The notes under the pieces are model-generated. The model saw only the letters and a list, made by a program, of their open reading frames with translations, made no database searches and was not told the origin of the DNA. From positions 4,268,501-4,332,500 of the forward strand of contig NZ_JABFCS010000001.1 in NCBI RefSeq assembly GCF_013087525.1: 64,000 nucleotides of DNA. The letters run 5' to 3'. The stretch comes from Ramlibacter montanisoli (GTDB lineage: Bacteria; Pseudomonadota; Gammaproteobacteria; Burkholderiales; Burkholderiaceae_C). The translations under genes and the position numbers were made by a program. Shown piece by piece: positions 29,992 through 39,417 of this stretch. Positions within the stretch are counted from its first letter, which is position 1; each line of letters begins with the position of its first letter.

Positions 29992-30030
29992 GTTGCGGCT
30001 GGGCTGGCGCGGCCCCCGCAACACAGTTTT

Positions 30031-30039
30031 TGTGCATAA
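30031..30039 (-). other. DnaA-box match 2
   Basis: TGTGCATAA is the complement of TTATGCACA, which fits the relaxed DnaA consensus TTATNCACA. It has the same orientation as the match at 29842 and lies 63 bp from the hemE stop. Confidence 0.4.
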
Positions 30040-30101
30040 GTCAAGCTCGCGCGGTCGTCATTCCCTGCCTTGTCAGCTAGGGAACTCCCTGATGCACGGA
30101 C

Positions 30102-31210
30102 TCAGGCCTTGCGTCCTGCAGCGCGCATGTGCGCGGAATGTGAATGCACCGCTTCCACCAGCGCATGCACGTGTTCCGGCGGGGTATGTTGGCTGATGCC
30201 GTGCCCGAGGTTGAACACGTGTGTGGGGCCGGTGCCCGTGCCGCTGTGCGGCGTGCCGAAGTCCTCGAGCACGCGGCGCGCTTCCGCGGCCACCTGTTCG
30301 GGCGGCGCGAACAGCACGGCCGGATCGAGGTTGCCCTGCAGCGCCTTGCTACCGCCCACGAGGGCGCGCGCCCGCGCGAGGTTCACCGTCCAGTCCACGC
30401 CGAGCACGTCGCAGTCCAGCTTCTCCATCTCGTCGAGCCACAGGCCGCCGCCCTTGGTGAAGACGATGCGCGGGATGGTGGTGCCGGCGGCGTCGGTGCG
30501 CTTGAGCTTGGCGAGCACCTGCGCCGTGTAGCGCAGGCTGAATTCCTGGAAGGCATTGTCGGCCAGGGCGCCGCCCCAGCTGTCGAACACCATCACGGCC
30601 TGGGCGCCGGCGTCGATCTGCGCGTTCAGGTAGCCGGCCACCGCTTCGGCATTCACGGCAAGGATCCGGTGCATCAGGTCCGGGCGGCTGTACAGCATGC
30701 TCTTGACGCCGCGCCAGTCGTCCGAGGAACCGCCGCCTTCGACCATGTAGCAGGCCAGCGTCCACGGGCTGCCGGAAAAGCCGATCAGGGGCACGCGGCC
30801 ATTGAGCGCGCGCCGGATCGAGGTCACCGCGTCGAACACGTAGCGCAGTTTCTCGAGGTCCGGCACCTGCAGGGCGCCGACGCTCTTCTCGTCGCGCAGC
30901 GGCCGTGCCAGCTTGGGGCCTTCGCCCTCGGCGAAGCTCAGGCCCAGGCCCATGGCGTCCGGCACCGTGAGGATGTCGGAGAACAGGATGGCCGCATCGA
31001 GCGCGAAGCGGTCCAGGGGCTGCAGGGTCACCTCGGTGGCGTATTGCACGTTGGTGGCCAGGCCCATGAAGCTGCCGGCCCGGGAGCGGGTCGCCTTGTA
31101 TTCGGGCAGGTAGCGGCCGGCCTGGCGCATCAGCCACAGGGGCGTGTAGGGGTGGCCTGGCGCAGGCAGGCGCGCAGGAAGGTGTCGTTGGCAAGCGGCG
31201 GGAAGGACAT
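30102..31210 (-). CDS. hemE: Uroporphyrinogen decarboxylase (frameshifted near 31150)
   Basis: Converts uroporphyrinogen III to coproporphyrinogen III in haem synthesis. Restored about 369 residues. Motifs: [15 protein letters not shown] (signature 1), [21 protein letters not shown] with the catalytic Asp, [20 protein letters not shown] (signature 2) and [16 protein letters not shown] near the end. One C is missing from a C4 run near 31153, separating the first 20 residues ([20 protein letters not shown]) from the rest. It is divergent from the TPR methyltransferase with a 48-bp gap. Confidence 0.94.
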
Positions 31211-31258
31211 GGGCGTGATTGTCGCAGGCCCTATCATCCCGCCTCTTTGAGGGAAAGC

Positions 31259-32368
31259 ATGGACAGTGAACTCGAGCGTGCGCGGGCGCTCTTCCTGGAC
31301 GGCGTGGGGCACTACCAGGCCGGCCGGCTGCGGCAGGCGGAGCAAGCCTTCGCCGCCGCCCTGGTGCTGGCGCCGGGCCGGCCGTCCGTGCTGACCAACC
31401 TGGGCGTCGTCCGCCTGAAGCTGGGTCGCCTGCCGGAGGGCCTGGCCCTGTTGCAGCAGGCGCTGGCCCAGGAGCCGGACAACACCGAGGCGCTGGGCCA
31501 TTGCGGCACGGCGCTGGCCGACCTGGGCCGGCCGGCGGAGGCGCTGGCGCACTTCGACCGGGCCGTGGCGCTCGATCCCTCGGCACCGGCCCCCTGGATG
31601 TTCCGCGGCAACGTGCTGAAGGAACTGGGTCGCCCGCAGGAAGCCGCGGCTTCCTTCCGCGAGGCGCTGGCCCGCGGCGGCGATCCCCAGCTGCTGGCCT
31701 ATTACCTCGCGGGGGTGGAAGCGGGTGAGGCGCCCGCCCAGCCGCCACGCGTCTACGTGGAGGCCCTGTTCGACGGCTATGCGACGGGCTTCGACCAGCA
31801 CCTGCAGCAGGCGCTGCGTTACGACGCACCGCAGGTGCTGGTGCAACGCATGGCGGCCGCAGGCGCGCGCTTCCGCAATGCGCTCGACCTGGGATGCGGC
31901 ACCGGCATGGCCGGCCCGCTGCTGCGGCCGCTGGCCGAACGCCTCACCGGCGTGGACCTGTCGGCCAACATGCTGGACCAGGCCCGCGCGCTCGCGGTCT
32001 ACGACGCGCTGGAGCACGCGGACGCGCTCGAATTCCTGGCGGCCGCGCCGCAAGCCTTCGACTGCGTGCTGGCCGCGGACGTGTTCATCTATGTCGGCGA
32101 GCTGTCGCAGGTGTTCCGCGCGGTGGCCGCCCGCATGTCCCCCGGCGGCGTGTTCGCCTTCACGGTGGAGGAAAGCACGCGGGGCGAGCTGGAGCTGCGC
32201 TCCACGCTGCGCTACGCGCATTCGGAAGCGGGCATCCGGCGGCTGGCGCAGGAGCACGGCTTCCGGGTCGCGGCGATGGAGCGGCGGCCGGTGCGCGAGG
32301 AGCAGCGGCAGGCCATCCCCGGCCTGTTCTGCTGGCTGGAACGCGAACCGGCTACACGGCCTTCCTGA
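31259..32368 (+). CDS. TPR-repeat SAM-dependent methyltransferase
   Basis: A 369-residue two-part protein. The first 150 residues are about four tetratricopeptide repeats ([76 protein letters not shown]). A linker with [18 protein letters not shown] leads to a class I methyltransferase domain with motif [16 protein letters not shown] and motif [16 protein letters not shown]. The TPR part suggests a protein substrate or scaffold. The family is known but the target is not. Its last 17 bp overlap the 3' end of the convergent sulfhydrylase gene. Confidence 0.85.
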   Translation: MDSELERARALFLDGVGHYQAGRLRQAEQAFAAALVLAPGRPSVLTNLGVVRLKLGRLPEGLALLQQALAQEPDNTEALGHCGTALADLGRPAEALAHFDRAVALDPSAPAPWMFRGNVLKELGRPQEAAASFREALARGGDPQLLAYYLAGVEAGEAPAQPPRVYVEALFDGYATGFDQHLQQALRYDAPQVLVQRMAAAGARFRNALDLGCGTGMAGPLLRPLAERLTGVDLSANMLDQARALAVYDALEHADALEFLAAAPQAFDCVLAADVFIYVGELSQVFRAVAARMSPGGVFAFTVEESTRGELELRSTLRYAHSEAGIRRLAQEHGFRVAAMERRPVREEQRQAIPGLFCWLEREPATRPS

Positions 32369-33674
32369 GCGCCTGGTCCAGGTCCCACAGGATGTCCTCG
32401 ACATCCTCGATGCCCACGGAGAGGCGGATCATGTCCGGCCGCACCCCGGCGCGCGCCAGTTCTTCCTCGTCCAGCTGGCGGTGCGTGGTGGACGCCGGGT
32501 GGATCACCAGCGTCTTGGCGTCGCCGATGTTCGCCAGGTGGCTGAAGAACTCGCAGGCGTCGATGAAGCGCTCGCCGGCCTTCACCGCATCGGCGGCCCG
32601 GATGCCGAAGGTGAGGATGCCGGACGCGCCCGGCTGGCCGTCGATCGCGCGGAACTGCTTCTTCGCCAGCGCATGGTGCGGCGAATTCTCGAGGCCGGGG
32701 TAGTTCACCCAGCTCACCAGCGGATGGTCGCTCAGGAATTCCGCGACGCGGCGCGCGTTGCGGCAATGCGCCTGCATGCGCAGGTGCAGGGTCTCGATGC
32801 CTTGCAGGATCAGCCAGGCGTTCAGCGGCGACAGCGCGCCGCCGAAGGTGCGGTTGACTTCCATGCGGGCCTTCATCGTGTAGCCGAAGTCGCCGAAGGT
32901 CTCGTAGAACTTCACGCCGTGGTACGCGCGGCTCGGTTCCAGCATCTCCGGGAACTTCTGTCCCGCGAGGCCGCTGCCCCAGTCGAACTTGCCCGACTCC
33001 ACGACGACGCCCGCCATGGTGGTGCCGTGGCCGCCGAGGTACTTCGTCGCGCTGTGCACGATGATGTCGGCGCCGAAGGCGAAGGGGTTGCACAGGTAGG
33101 GGCTGGCCACCGTGTTGTCGATGATCAGCGGCAGGCCCTCGGCGTGCGCGACCTGCGCCACCGCCTCGATGTCGAACACGTTCACCAGCGGATTGCCCAG
33201 CGTCTCGCCGTACACGGCGCGCGTGTTGGGGCGGATCGCGCGCCGGAAGTTGTCGGGGTCTTCGGGATCGACGAAGGTGGTCGCTATGCCGAGCCGGCCG
33301 AAGCCGATGCCCAGTTGTCCCACCGTGCCGCCATAGAGCGTGGAGGCGGCGACGATGTGGTCGCCCGCCTTCAGGATGGCGAGGATCGCCGTCATCTGCG
33401 CCGCCATGCCGGTGGCGCAGGCCAGTGCCGCGCGGCCGCCTTCGAGCGAGGCCACCCGTTCCTCCAGAACTGCGACGGTCGGATTGCTGATGCGGCTGTA
33501 GACGTTGCCGAAGGTCTGCAGGTTGAACAGGCTGGCGGCGTGCTCGGCGGAGTCGAACACGAAGCTGGTGGTCTGGTGGATGGGTGTGGCGCGGGCGCCG
33601 GTCACCGGGTCGGGGATGGCGCCGGCGTGGATCGCGCGCGTGCCGAAGCCGTAGTCGTGGTCTTTCTGGCTCAT
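32352..33674 (-). CDS. metY: O-acetylhomoserine sulfhydrylase (MetY type)
   Basis: A 440-residue Cys/Met-metabolism PLP enzyme that makes homocysteine from O-acetylhomoserine and sulfide. GTRAIHAGAIPDPVTGARATPIHQTTSF at the start, EGGRAALACATGMAAQ, ETLGNPLVNVFDIEA, the aspartate in IIDNTVASPYL and the PLP lysine in HSATKYLGGHG. Length about 430-440 and the C-terminal THRQLDEEELARAGVRPDMIRLSVGIE fit MetY rather than the shorter MetB/MetC. It stands 36 bp upstream of the stop of the CoA-binding gene on the same strand order. Confidence 0.9.
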   Translation of the reverse strand: MSQKDHDYGFGTRAIHAGAIPDPVTGARATPIHQTTSFVFDSAEHAASLFNLQTFGNVYSRISNPTVAVLEERVASLEGGRAALACATGMAAQMTAILAILKAGDHIVAASTLYGGTVGQLGIGFGRLGIATTFVDPEDPDNFRRAIRPNTRAVYGETLGNPLVNVFDIEAVAQVAHAEGLPLIIDNTVASPYLCNPFAFGADIIVHSATKYLGGHGTTMAGVVVESGKFDWGSGLAGQKFPEMLEPSRAYHGVKFYETFGDFGYTMKARMEVNRTFGGALSPLNAWLILQGIETLHLRMQAHCRNARRVAEFLSDHPLVSWVNYPGLENSPHHALAKKQFRAIDGQPGASGILTFGIRAADAVKAGERFIDACEFFSHLANIGDAKTLVIHPASTTHRQLDEEELARAGVRPDMIRLSVGIEDVEDILWDLDQALRKAV

Positions 33675-33677
33675 GGT

Positions 33678-33710
33678 CGTAGGCTGGTGGTGAGCGAAGC
33701 GAACCCCAGC
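33678..33710. repeat. Small hairpin repeat, copy B
   Basis: CGTAGGCTGG, loop GAGCGAAGCGA, ACCCCAGC. GCTGG-T-GGT pairs with ACC-CCAGC. It shares the ends and the GCGAAGC loop with copy A at 27675-27709 and differs in the stem while keeping pairing. It lies between the CoA-binding and metY genes. Confidence 0.5.
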
Positions 33711-34202
33711 TCAGTAGAACAATTGCTGCGGCCGGCGCGCCGAGATCACCTTGGTGTTCACGCCCGCCCAGTTGAGGCCGCCGAACAGGCGGGCGTGCTC
33801 GATCTTCACGCAGCGGTCCATCACCACGTCGAGGCCGGCGGCGCGCGCCTTGGCCGCCGACGCTTCGTCCACCACGCCGATCTGCAGCCACAGGCACTGC
33901 GCGCCGATGGCGATGGCTTCTTCGGCGATCGGCGGGATGTCGCTGCTCTTGCGGAAGCAGTCCACCATGTCGATCTTCTGGCCCTGCTTCTCCAGCGCCT
34001 CGGCGGCGGCGGTCACGCTGGCGTAGCTGCGCTCGCCCAGGATCTCGGGGGCCGAGGGATTGACGGGCACGATGCGGTAGCCGTGCTCCTGCATGTACTT
34101 GGCGGCGAAGAAGCTGGGGCGGTGCCATTGCGGCGACAGGCCCACCACCGCGATCGTGCGGCAGGTGCCGAGGATGCGGCGCAGTTCGTGGATCGTGCTC
34201 AT
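33711..34202 (-). CDS. CoA-binding (Rossmann) domain protein, YccU-like
   Basis: A 163-residue protein that is one CoA_binding domain: TIAVVGLSPQWHRPSFFAAKYMQEHGYRIVPVNP (dinucleotide-type loop), ILGERSYASV, IDMVDCFRKSSDIPPIAEEAIAIGAQCLWLQIGV and a conserved Cys-Val-Lys in MDRCVKIEHARL. The family binds CoA or nucleotide, and its physiological role is unknown. It lies 34 bp before the DsbD-like stop on the same strand and upstream of metY. Confidence 0.88.
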   Translation of the reverse strand: MSTIHELRRILGTCRTIAVVGLSPQWHRPSFFAAKYMQEHGYRIVPVNPSAPEILGERSYASVTAAAEALEKQGQKIDMVDCFRKSSDIPPIAEEAIAIGAQCLWLQIGVVDEASAAKARAAGLDVVMDRCVKIEHARLFGGLNWAGVNTKVISARRPQQLFY

Positions 34203-34236
34203 GGGGGCAGTGTACGCACCGCCGCCCACCGGGGGA

Positions 34237-36369
34237 CTAGAGCGCGATCGCGCTGCGCACTTCGTCGACGCTCAGCACTTCGGACAGCACCACCGGCGGC
34301 CGGCCCGGCCGGTACACCACGTACACCGGCACGCCGTTGCGACCCAGCTGCGCCAGGGCGGCGGTGATCGCCGGGTCGCGCCGCGTCCAGTCGGCGCGCA
34401 GCAGCGTGTACTTCCCGGCGGCGAAATCAGCCATCACCTCGCTGCGCGAGAGCGTGGTCTTCTTGTTGTACTGGCAGGTGACGCACCAGGCGGCCGTGAA
34501 GTCCACGAACACCGGCTGCCCCGCGGCCACCAGCTGCTGCACGCGTTCGGGCGCCCAGGGCTGCCAGCCGTCCGCCTTGGCCGCTGCGGCCACCGGGCCG
34601 GTGCTGGCACGCGTGATCGCCGCACCCGTGGACCAGCCGACGAACAGCAGGCCCGCGACCGCGATCGAGGCGAGGGCCACCCGCGTGCGACCGCGCAGCG
34701 TCAGCGCCCACACGACCATGCTCATGGCCACCAGCAGCGCCAGCAGCGCGCCGGCGCCGTCGATGCCGCTTTGCTGCCCCAGCACCCAGACCAGCCAGGC
34801 CACGGTGGCGAACATGGGGAAGGCCATCAGGCGGCGGAAGGTTTCCATCCACGCGCCCGGACGCGGCAGGTGCTTGGCGAAGGCGGGGATCCAGCTGGCC
34901 AGCAGGTAGGGCAGCGCCATCCCGAGTCCCAGCACGACGAAGATCGCGAGGGCTTCCGCGGCCGGCAGCGAGATCGCCAGGCCCAGCGATGCGCCCATGA
35001 AGGGCGCGGTGCAGGGCGAGGCCACGGCCACCGCCAGCACGCCGGTGAGGAAGGCATTGGCGACGGGGTGCCGCGCCTCCAGCGTCGCCAGGCTGCTGGG
35101 GAGCATGGAGCGGAACTCGAACATGCCGGCCAGGTTCAGCGCGATCAGCGTGAACAGCGCCGCCAGGGTGGCGACCACGGCGGGCGACTGCAGCTGGAAG
35201 CCCCAGCCCAGCTGTTCGCCGGCCGCGCGCAGCGCCAGCATCACGGCACCGAGCGCAGCAAAGGACGTGACGACGCCGGCCGTGTACGCCAGGCCGCTGA
35301 TGCGGTGGCCGCGCCTGTCATCCGCGTGTTTCGTGAAACCGACGACCTTGATCGCCAGCACCGGGAACACGCAGGGCATCAGGTTCAGGATGATCCCGCC
35401 CAGCAGCGCGCCGAGCAGCGCCGCCAGCAAGGTGCTGGCGGGCGTGGCGGCCGGCGCGCCGGGTGCCGCTGCGGCATTGCGCAAGGCCTCCTGCAGGGCC
35501 GGGGAGACGGCCGCGACCGGGGCGGCGGCGGCCGGCCAGGTGCCGCTGACCTTGGCCTCGCTGCGCCAGCCCTGGTCGCCCAGCGCCAGCACCAGCGGCA
35601 TGACGGAGGGGCTTTGCGAGCGATGCGGCGACAGCGGCACGCTCGCGGTCCAGGTGTTGCCCTTCCAGGCCTGGGTCCAGCGGCCGGCGGGCTCGATCAC
35701 TTCCCCGGTTTCGGGGAAGAACTCCAGGTCCTTGCCCACCACCTTGGCGGGGAGGCCGCGCACGGTCACCTGCAGCGCCTGGCCCTCGACCACCGCTTCC
35801 GCCGGCGACTTGAGGGCCTGCGGCTGCTGGTCCCAAGCCGCCTGGAAGGCGGCGCCATGCATGGCCGTCGTGCTGCGCGCGGGCAGCTTGAGCGTGAAGC
35901 TGCCGTCTTCGGGAATGCATTCCTTCTTGCAGACCAGCCAGGTGGACTTGAGCTTGATCTCGGCCTCGCCGAACACCGAGGGCTGCCAGGCAGCCGTGAC
36001 CTTCAGCGGCACCGGCAGCAGCACCGTGCCTTCGTAGCCGTAGTTGGCCAGCGGCCCGACCGGGATCTTCTTGGGCACCGGCCAGGCGACCTCGCCGGCC
36101 TCGATGCCGGCCGGCAGCGTCCACTCGAAGGTGGTGGGCAGGCCGGAATCGCCCGGGTTCTTCCAGTAGGTATGCCACTCGGGCTGGTGGGCGATCTGCA
36201 GCCCCAGCCACAAGGGCTTGCCGGGCGCTATGCCTTCCGGGGCGTGGGCCACGAGTTCGGCCCGCACGCGCTCGGTGGTGACCACGGGCCCCTTGGCCTG
36301 CGCCGACGCGGCGGCGGGCAGGAGGGAGGCGGCCAGGGCGGCGGCGGCGAACAGGTGTGCGAAATTCAT
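34237..36369 (-). CDS. dsbD: DsbD-family transmembrane protein-disulfide reductase
   Basis: A 710-residue membrane protein that carries electrons from cytoplasmic thioredoxin to periplasmic partners. Signal peptide at about 1-23, a large N-terminal periplasmic domain (about 30-300) with Cys pair VCKKECIPEDG, about eight membrane helices with the redox cysteines in NLMPCVFPVLAIK and VASPCTAPFMGASLG, and a C-terminal thioredoxin domain with AAWCVTCQYNKK. The large N-terminal domain resembles the ScsB/long-DsbD type. It is uninterrupted, unlike its upstream neighbour. Confidence 0.9.
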   Translation of the reverse strand: MNFAHLFAAAALAASLLPAAASAQAKGPVVTTERVRAELVAHAPEGIAPGKPLWLGLQIAHQPEWHTYWKNPGDSGLPTTFEWTLPAGIEAGEVAWPVPKKIPVGPLANYGYEGTVLLPVPLKVTAAWQPSVFGEAEIKLKSTWLVCKKECIPEDGSFTLKLPARSTTAMHGAAFQAAWDQQPQALKSPAEAVVEGQALQVTVRGLPAKVVGKDLEFFPETGEVIEPAGRWTQAWKGNTWTASVPLSPHRSQSPSVMPLVLALGDQGWRSEAKVSGTWPAAAAPVAAVSPALQEALRNAAAAPGAPAATPASTLLAALLGALLGGIILNLMPCVFPVLAIKVVGFTKHADDRRGHRISGLAYTAGVVTSFAALGAVMLALRAAGEQLGWGFQLQSPAVVATLAALFTLIALNLAGMFEFRSMLPSSLATLEARHPVANAFLTGVLAVAVASPCTAPFMGASLGLAISLPAAEALAIFVVLGLGMALPYLLASWIPAFAKHLPRPGAWMETFRRLMAFPMFATVAWLVWVLGQQSGIDGAGALLALLVAMSMVVWALTLRGRTRVALASIAVAGLLFVGWSTGAAITRASTGPVAAAAKADGWQPWAPERVQQLVAAGQPVFVDFTAAWCVTCQYNKKTTLSRSEVMADFAAGKYTLLRADWTRRDPAITAALAQLGRNGVPVYVVYRPGRPPVVLSEVLSVDEVRSAIAL

Positions 36370-36409
36370 CACTTCAGTGGAGCTCGGCAGGCGGGCGAAG
36401 TTCCGGCGT

Positions 36410-37149
36410 TCAGGAAAAGCCCAGCACCACCCGGCGGGTGGTGGCGCTCTTCTTCTCGATCTTGGTAACGACGACCCCCTATTTCGGAGGTACTTGCAAC
36501 ATGCGTGCCGCCGCAGGGCTGGTAGTCCACCAAGGCCTCGCCGCCGATGCGGATGGTGCGGATGCGCCCGGTGCCGCGCGGCGGCTGGACGGACATGCTC
36601 TTGACCAGCGCCGGGTTCGCATCGAGCTCCTCGTCGGTGATCGAGCCGATCTGGACCGCGTGTGCCGCGGCCACCAGGCGGGCGATCCCCTCGGTGAGCG
36701 TTTCCTTGTCCAGCGGATCGGTCATGTTGAAGTCCAGCCGCGCGTAATCGGGCGTGATGGAGCAGCCGTTCACCAGCTTGCGGCACCAGGTGGCACAGCA
36801 GGTGGGTGCTGGTGTGGAAGCGCATCAGCCGGTGGCGGCGGTCCCAGTCGATCCGGGCCACGACGCCGTCGCCGGGATGAAGACGTGCGAGCACCTGCTC
36901 CTGCCCCGGGGCCGGCACGTGCGCGATCTCCGCCGTGGGCTTGCCCTCGGCGTCCTTGCACTTGCGGGTGTCGGCGACCTGCAGCTCGGTGCCGTCCGCC
37001 AGCACCAGCACGCCGGCGTCGCCGGCCTGGCCGCCGCCCAGCGGGTAGAACACGGTGCGGTCCAGGACGATGCCCTGCTCACCGACGGCAGTGACCGTGG
37101 CGGGCGTCTCGCGGAGATAGGCGTCCTGGCGGAACAGCTCTTGGGTCAT
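36410..37149 (-). CDS. Alanyl-tRNA editing protein AlaX-like (two frameshifts)
   Basis: Hydrolyses mischarged Ser- or Gly-tRNA(Ala). The N-terminus resembles the AlaRS editing-associated barrel (VFYPLGGGQAGDAGVL), followed by the zinc histidines in RFHTSTHLL and the second zinc motif QPCGGTHV. Length about 247 residues fits AlaX-M. Frames change near 36775 (one extra base) and near 36470 (an extra G in a G5 run); the restored end reads VVVTKIEKKSATTRRVVLGFS. The short stretch 36455-36500 uses codons (ATA, AGT, GTT) that are rare in this GC-rich neighbourhood. Confidence 0.85.
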
Positions 37150-37217
37150 CCCGGCATTGTCCCGCTTTCACCAGCCACCCTCGCCAAGTGAGGTCAAGCA
37201 GGCAGCTTGCGCCCAGG

Positions 37218-38403
37218 TCAGGCCGCGTCCGCCTCCGCCTCCGGCCACAGGCGTGGGAACAGGAAGCGCAGGGCGTGCTGCGGCAGCCCGAAGCGGACCT
37301 TGCCCTGGGGTGAATCCGACTTCAGCAACCCCTCTTCACAAGCGCGCCCAGGGCGTCGGTGGCGCTGCGCTCGGCCATCCCCAGCATGGCCTTGAACTCA
37401 CCGCGCGCGATTTCCTCGCCGCTCAGGAAAAGGTAATGCAGCGGTCGCAGGGCCTCCGGGCGGACGCCGGATTTCATCGCCTTCGCCTCGTACACCAGGC
37501 AGGCTTCGATGCGCTCCTTCATCGCCCCGAAATCGAGCATTCCCGCCATGAAGTCCACCTGGTCCAGGCAGGTGTCGAGCACGTAGGCAATCCAGTCGAC
37601 CAGGGCCTGTTCGCTCAGGTTCCCGCGGCCGTCCAGGTCGCCGCGGCGCGGTGCGTCTGCGTCGGCCAGCAGGGCGTAGTAGCGCTCCGTGTTGCGCGCA
37701 AAACCACGCAAGGGCGACCAGAGTCCCCCGTGTAACCCAGCGCGCTCAGCATGGTGTGTGTGTGCAGCCGCATCACGCGGCCGTTGCCGTCCACGAAAGG
37801 GTGGATCCATCCCAGACGCTGGTGTGCGGCTGCCAGGGCGATCAGCGCTGCCTCGCCGCGCCGCACGCCGCGGTAGAACGTGCCCCATCGCTCCAGGAAG
37901 GCAGGCAGGCTGCCGTGGGTTGGTGGCACGTGCTGACCGACGCGGACCTCGCGTTTGCGCAACTGCCCGGGTACGACGGGCTCCTCTTCGGAGGTGAGCA
38001 GGTCCTTGGCAGGGAGGCGCGCGAACAGCTCGCGGTGCAGGTCCTGCACGGCCTCCGTGGAGTACAGGGCAAGCGCGCCTTCGTCGCCCTGGTAGCGCGT
38101 TTCCAGCGCGGTCTCGGCCTCGATGTGGGCGACGGCCAGCCTTTGGCGCGCGGCCAGGTCTGCGTTCCTGGAGAAGTCCCGGCGCAGCGCCTCCTCGATC
38201 TCATGGGGCCGGGTGTGCTGGCCCTCGATGCGGTTGGTGTAGTAGGAGTTCATGCTGCGCAGCAGGGTGCGCAGCTCGGGAGGCACGCGGGTGCCGGCCA
38301 GGGTGGTGGCTTGCCGGGCCAGGTCGTGCGCCTTGGCCAGCAGCGGCTCCAGCCGCGCCTCGGCCGGCAGCAAGGGCTCGAACTGGTGAGGCCGGCTGTA
38401 CAT
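37218..38403 (-). CDS. Fic-domain (AMP-transferase type) protein (two frameshifts)
   Basis: Restored to about 395 residues. Fic proteins usually attach AMP to protein targets. The catalytic motif HPFVDGNGRVMR is complete, including the catalytic His and the phosphate-binding Gly-Asn-Gly-Arg. Upstream, TNRIEG fits the autoinhibitory (S/T)xxxE(G/N) motif, placed N-terminal as in class II Fic proteins. A Fic N-terminal domain precedes the core and a winged-helix-like C-terminus follows (LVKRGLLKSDSPQGKVRFGLP after restoration). A G is missing from a G5 run near 37725 and one base near 37325; the final TGA is at 37218. No toxin-antitoxin partner gene is needed or seen. Confidence 0.85.
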
Positions 38404-38841
38404 GCCCCGATTGTTGCCAAGGTCAAAGGTTTTGTAAACCGATGATTTTCATTGGCTTTTCTGGGAATGAGCCAAGTTTTTTGCCAACTCTGATGCGTGC
38501 CCTGGCGCAGGGGCCTCGTCACAGGGGCCCGGTGAGGGCTTCAGGCGACCAGGTGCGACAGGGTGGACAGGTTGGCCAGCACCATGGCGGTGATGGAGGG
38601 GCCACGGGTGCAACCGTCCAGGGCTGCCGCGACGGTGATCGCCAGGGACGGCCAGAAAGCTCGGTTCCAGCTCTCGCGCCAGGCGGTTTCAGCGAAGGTG
38701 TGCAGCGTTTCCATGAAGACATGGTCGCGCGATCGCGGGGCCCTGTGATTCGGCGGACTTCGCTACTGCGATGCCGCCCGCAGGCTGCGCGGCGGTCAGC
38801 ATCGGGGCGCCGGGGGCGCGCGCCGGTACTACGTATGTCGG
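38404..38841. other. 438-bp gap between the Fic and Lrp-type genes
   Basis: Contains an AT-richer Fic upstream region (38420-38500) and one possible small reading frame on the minus strand (38541-38714). I see no RNA gene, repeat or clear terminator. Confidence 0.4.
38541..38714 (-). CDS. Possible 57-residue hydrophobic small protein
   Basis: Reads METLHTFAETAWRESWNRAF, then a hydrophobic stretch LAITVAAALDGC and SITAMVLANLSTLSHLVA, and stops with TGA. The three Trp residues and the amphipathic pattern look protein-like, but there is no clear ribosome site. It could be the remnant of a larger gene. Confidence 0.3.
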   Translation of the reverse strand: METLHTFAETAWRESWNRAFWPSLAITVAAALDGCTRGPSITAMVLANLSTLSHLVA

Positions 38842-39313
38842 TCAGGACCGCACGGGCAGCGGGAGCGCCGTCTTGTAGCGGACCTGCTTGAGGGCGAAGC
38901 TCGAGCGGATCTTCTCGATGCCGGGGATGGGCGTGAGCTGCTCCAGGATGAAGCGCTCCAGGGCCGCGATGTCCGGGACCGCCACGCGGATGAGGTAATC
39001 GCTGTCGCCGGTCATGAGGTAGCACTCCATCACCTGGTCGTGTTCCGCGATGCGCTGCTCGAACTCCGCCAGAGCCTGCTTCGATTGCGTCTTCAGGCTG
39101 ATGTTGATGAAGACGTTCAGTCCCAGGCCCCCAGCTTTTGGCGCTGGCCAGGGCAACGTAACGCTCGATCACGCCGCCCGCTTCCAGCGCCTTCACCCGC
39201 GCCAGGCAGGGCGAGGGCGACAGGTGCACCCGCCGCGCCAGTTCCACGTTGCTCAGGGAGCCGTCTTCCTGGAGCTCGGCGAGGATGCGCAGGTCGAGGG
39301 CATCGAGTTGCAT
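38842..39313 (-). CDS. Lrp/AsnC-family transcription regulator (frameshifted near 39140)
   Basis: Restored about 157 residues. Helix-turn-helix at the N-terminus ([39 protein letters not shown]) and an AsnC ligand domain ([56 protein letters not shown]). A one-base shift near 39140 splits the linker. It is divergent from the E1-like gene with a 104-bp gap. In Pseudomonas putida the Lrp-type MdeR lies beside mdeAB, so control of the neighbouring 2-oxoacid dehydrogenase is likely. Confidence 0.88.
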
Positions 39314-39417
39314 GGAATGCTGTTGGAGGTGAATTCGGCGGCATTTTATGCCGTGACTCGGCCGTTGCGGCCCACATTCGGTAGCCCATGCCGGCCGGGA
39401 ACGCCTACAGTGGCAGC

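Noticed and set aside
29842..30039. The priA-hemE gap as the chromosomal origin
   Set aside because: Only two DnaA-box matches, and no dnaA or dnaN nearby. Kept as a lower-level finding.
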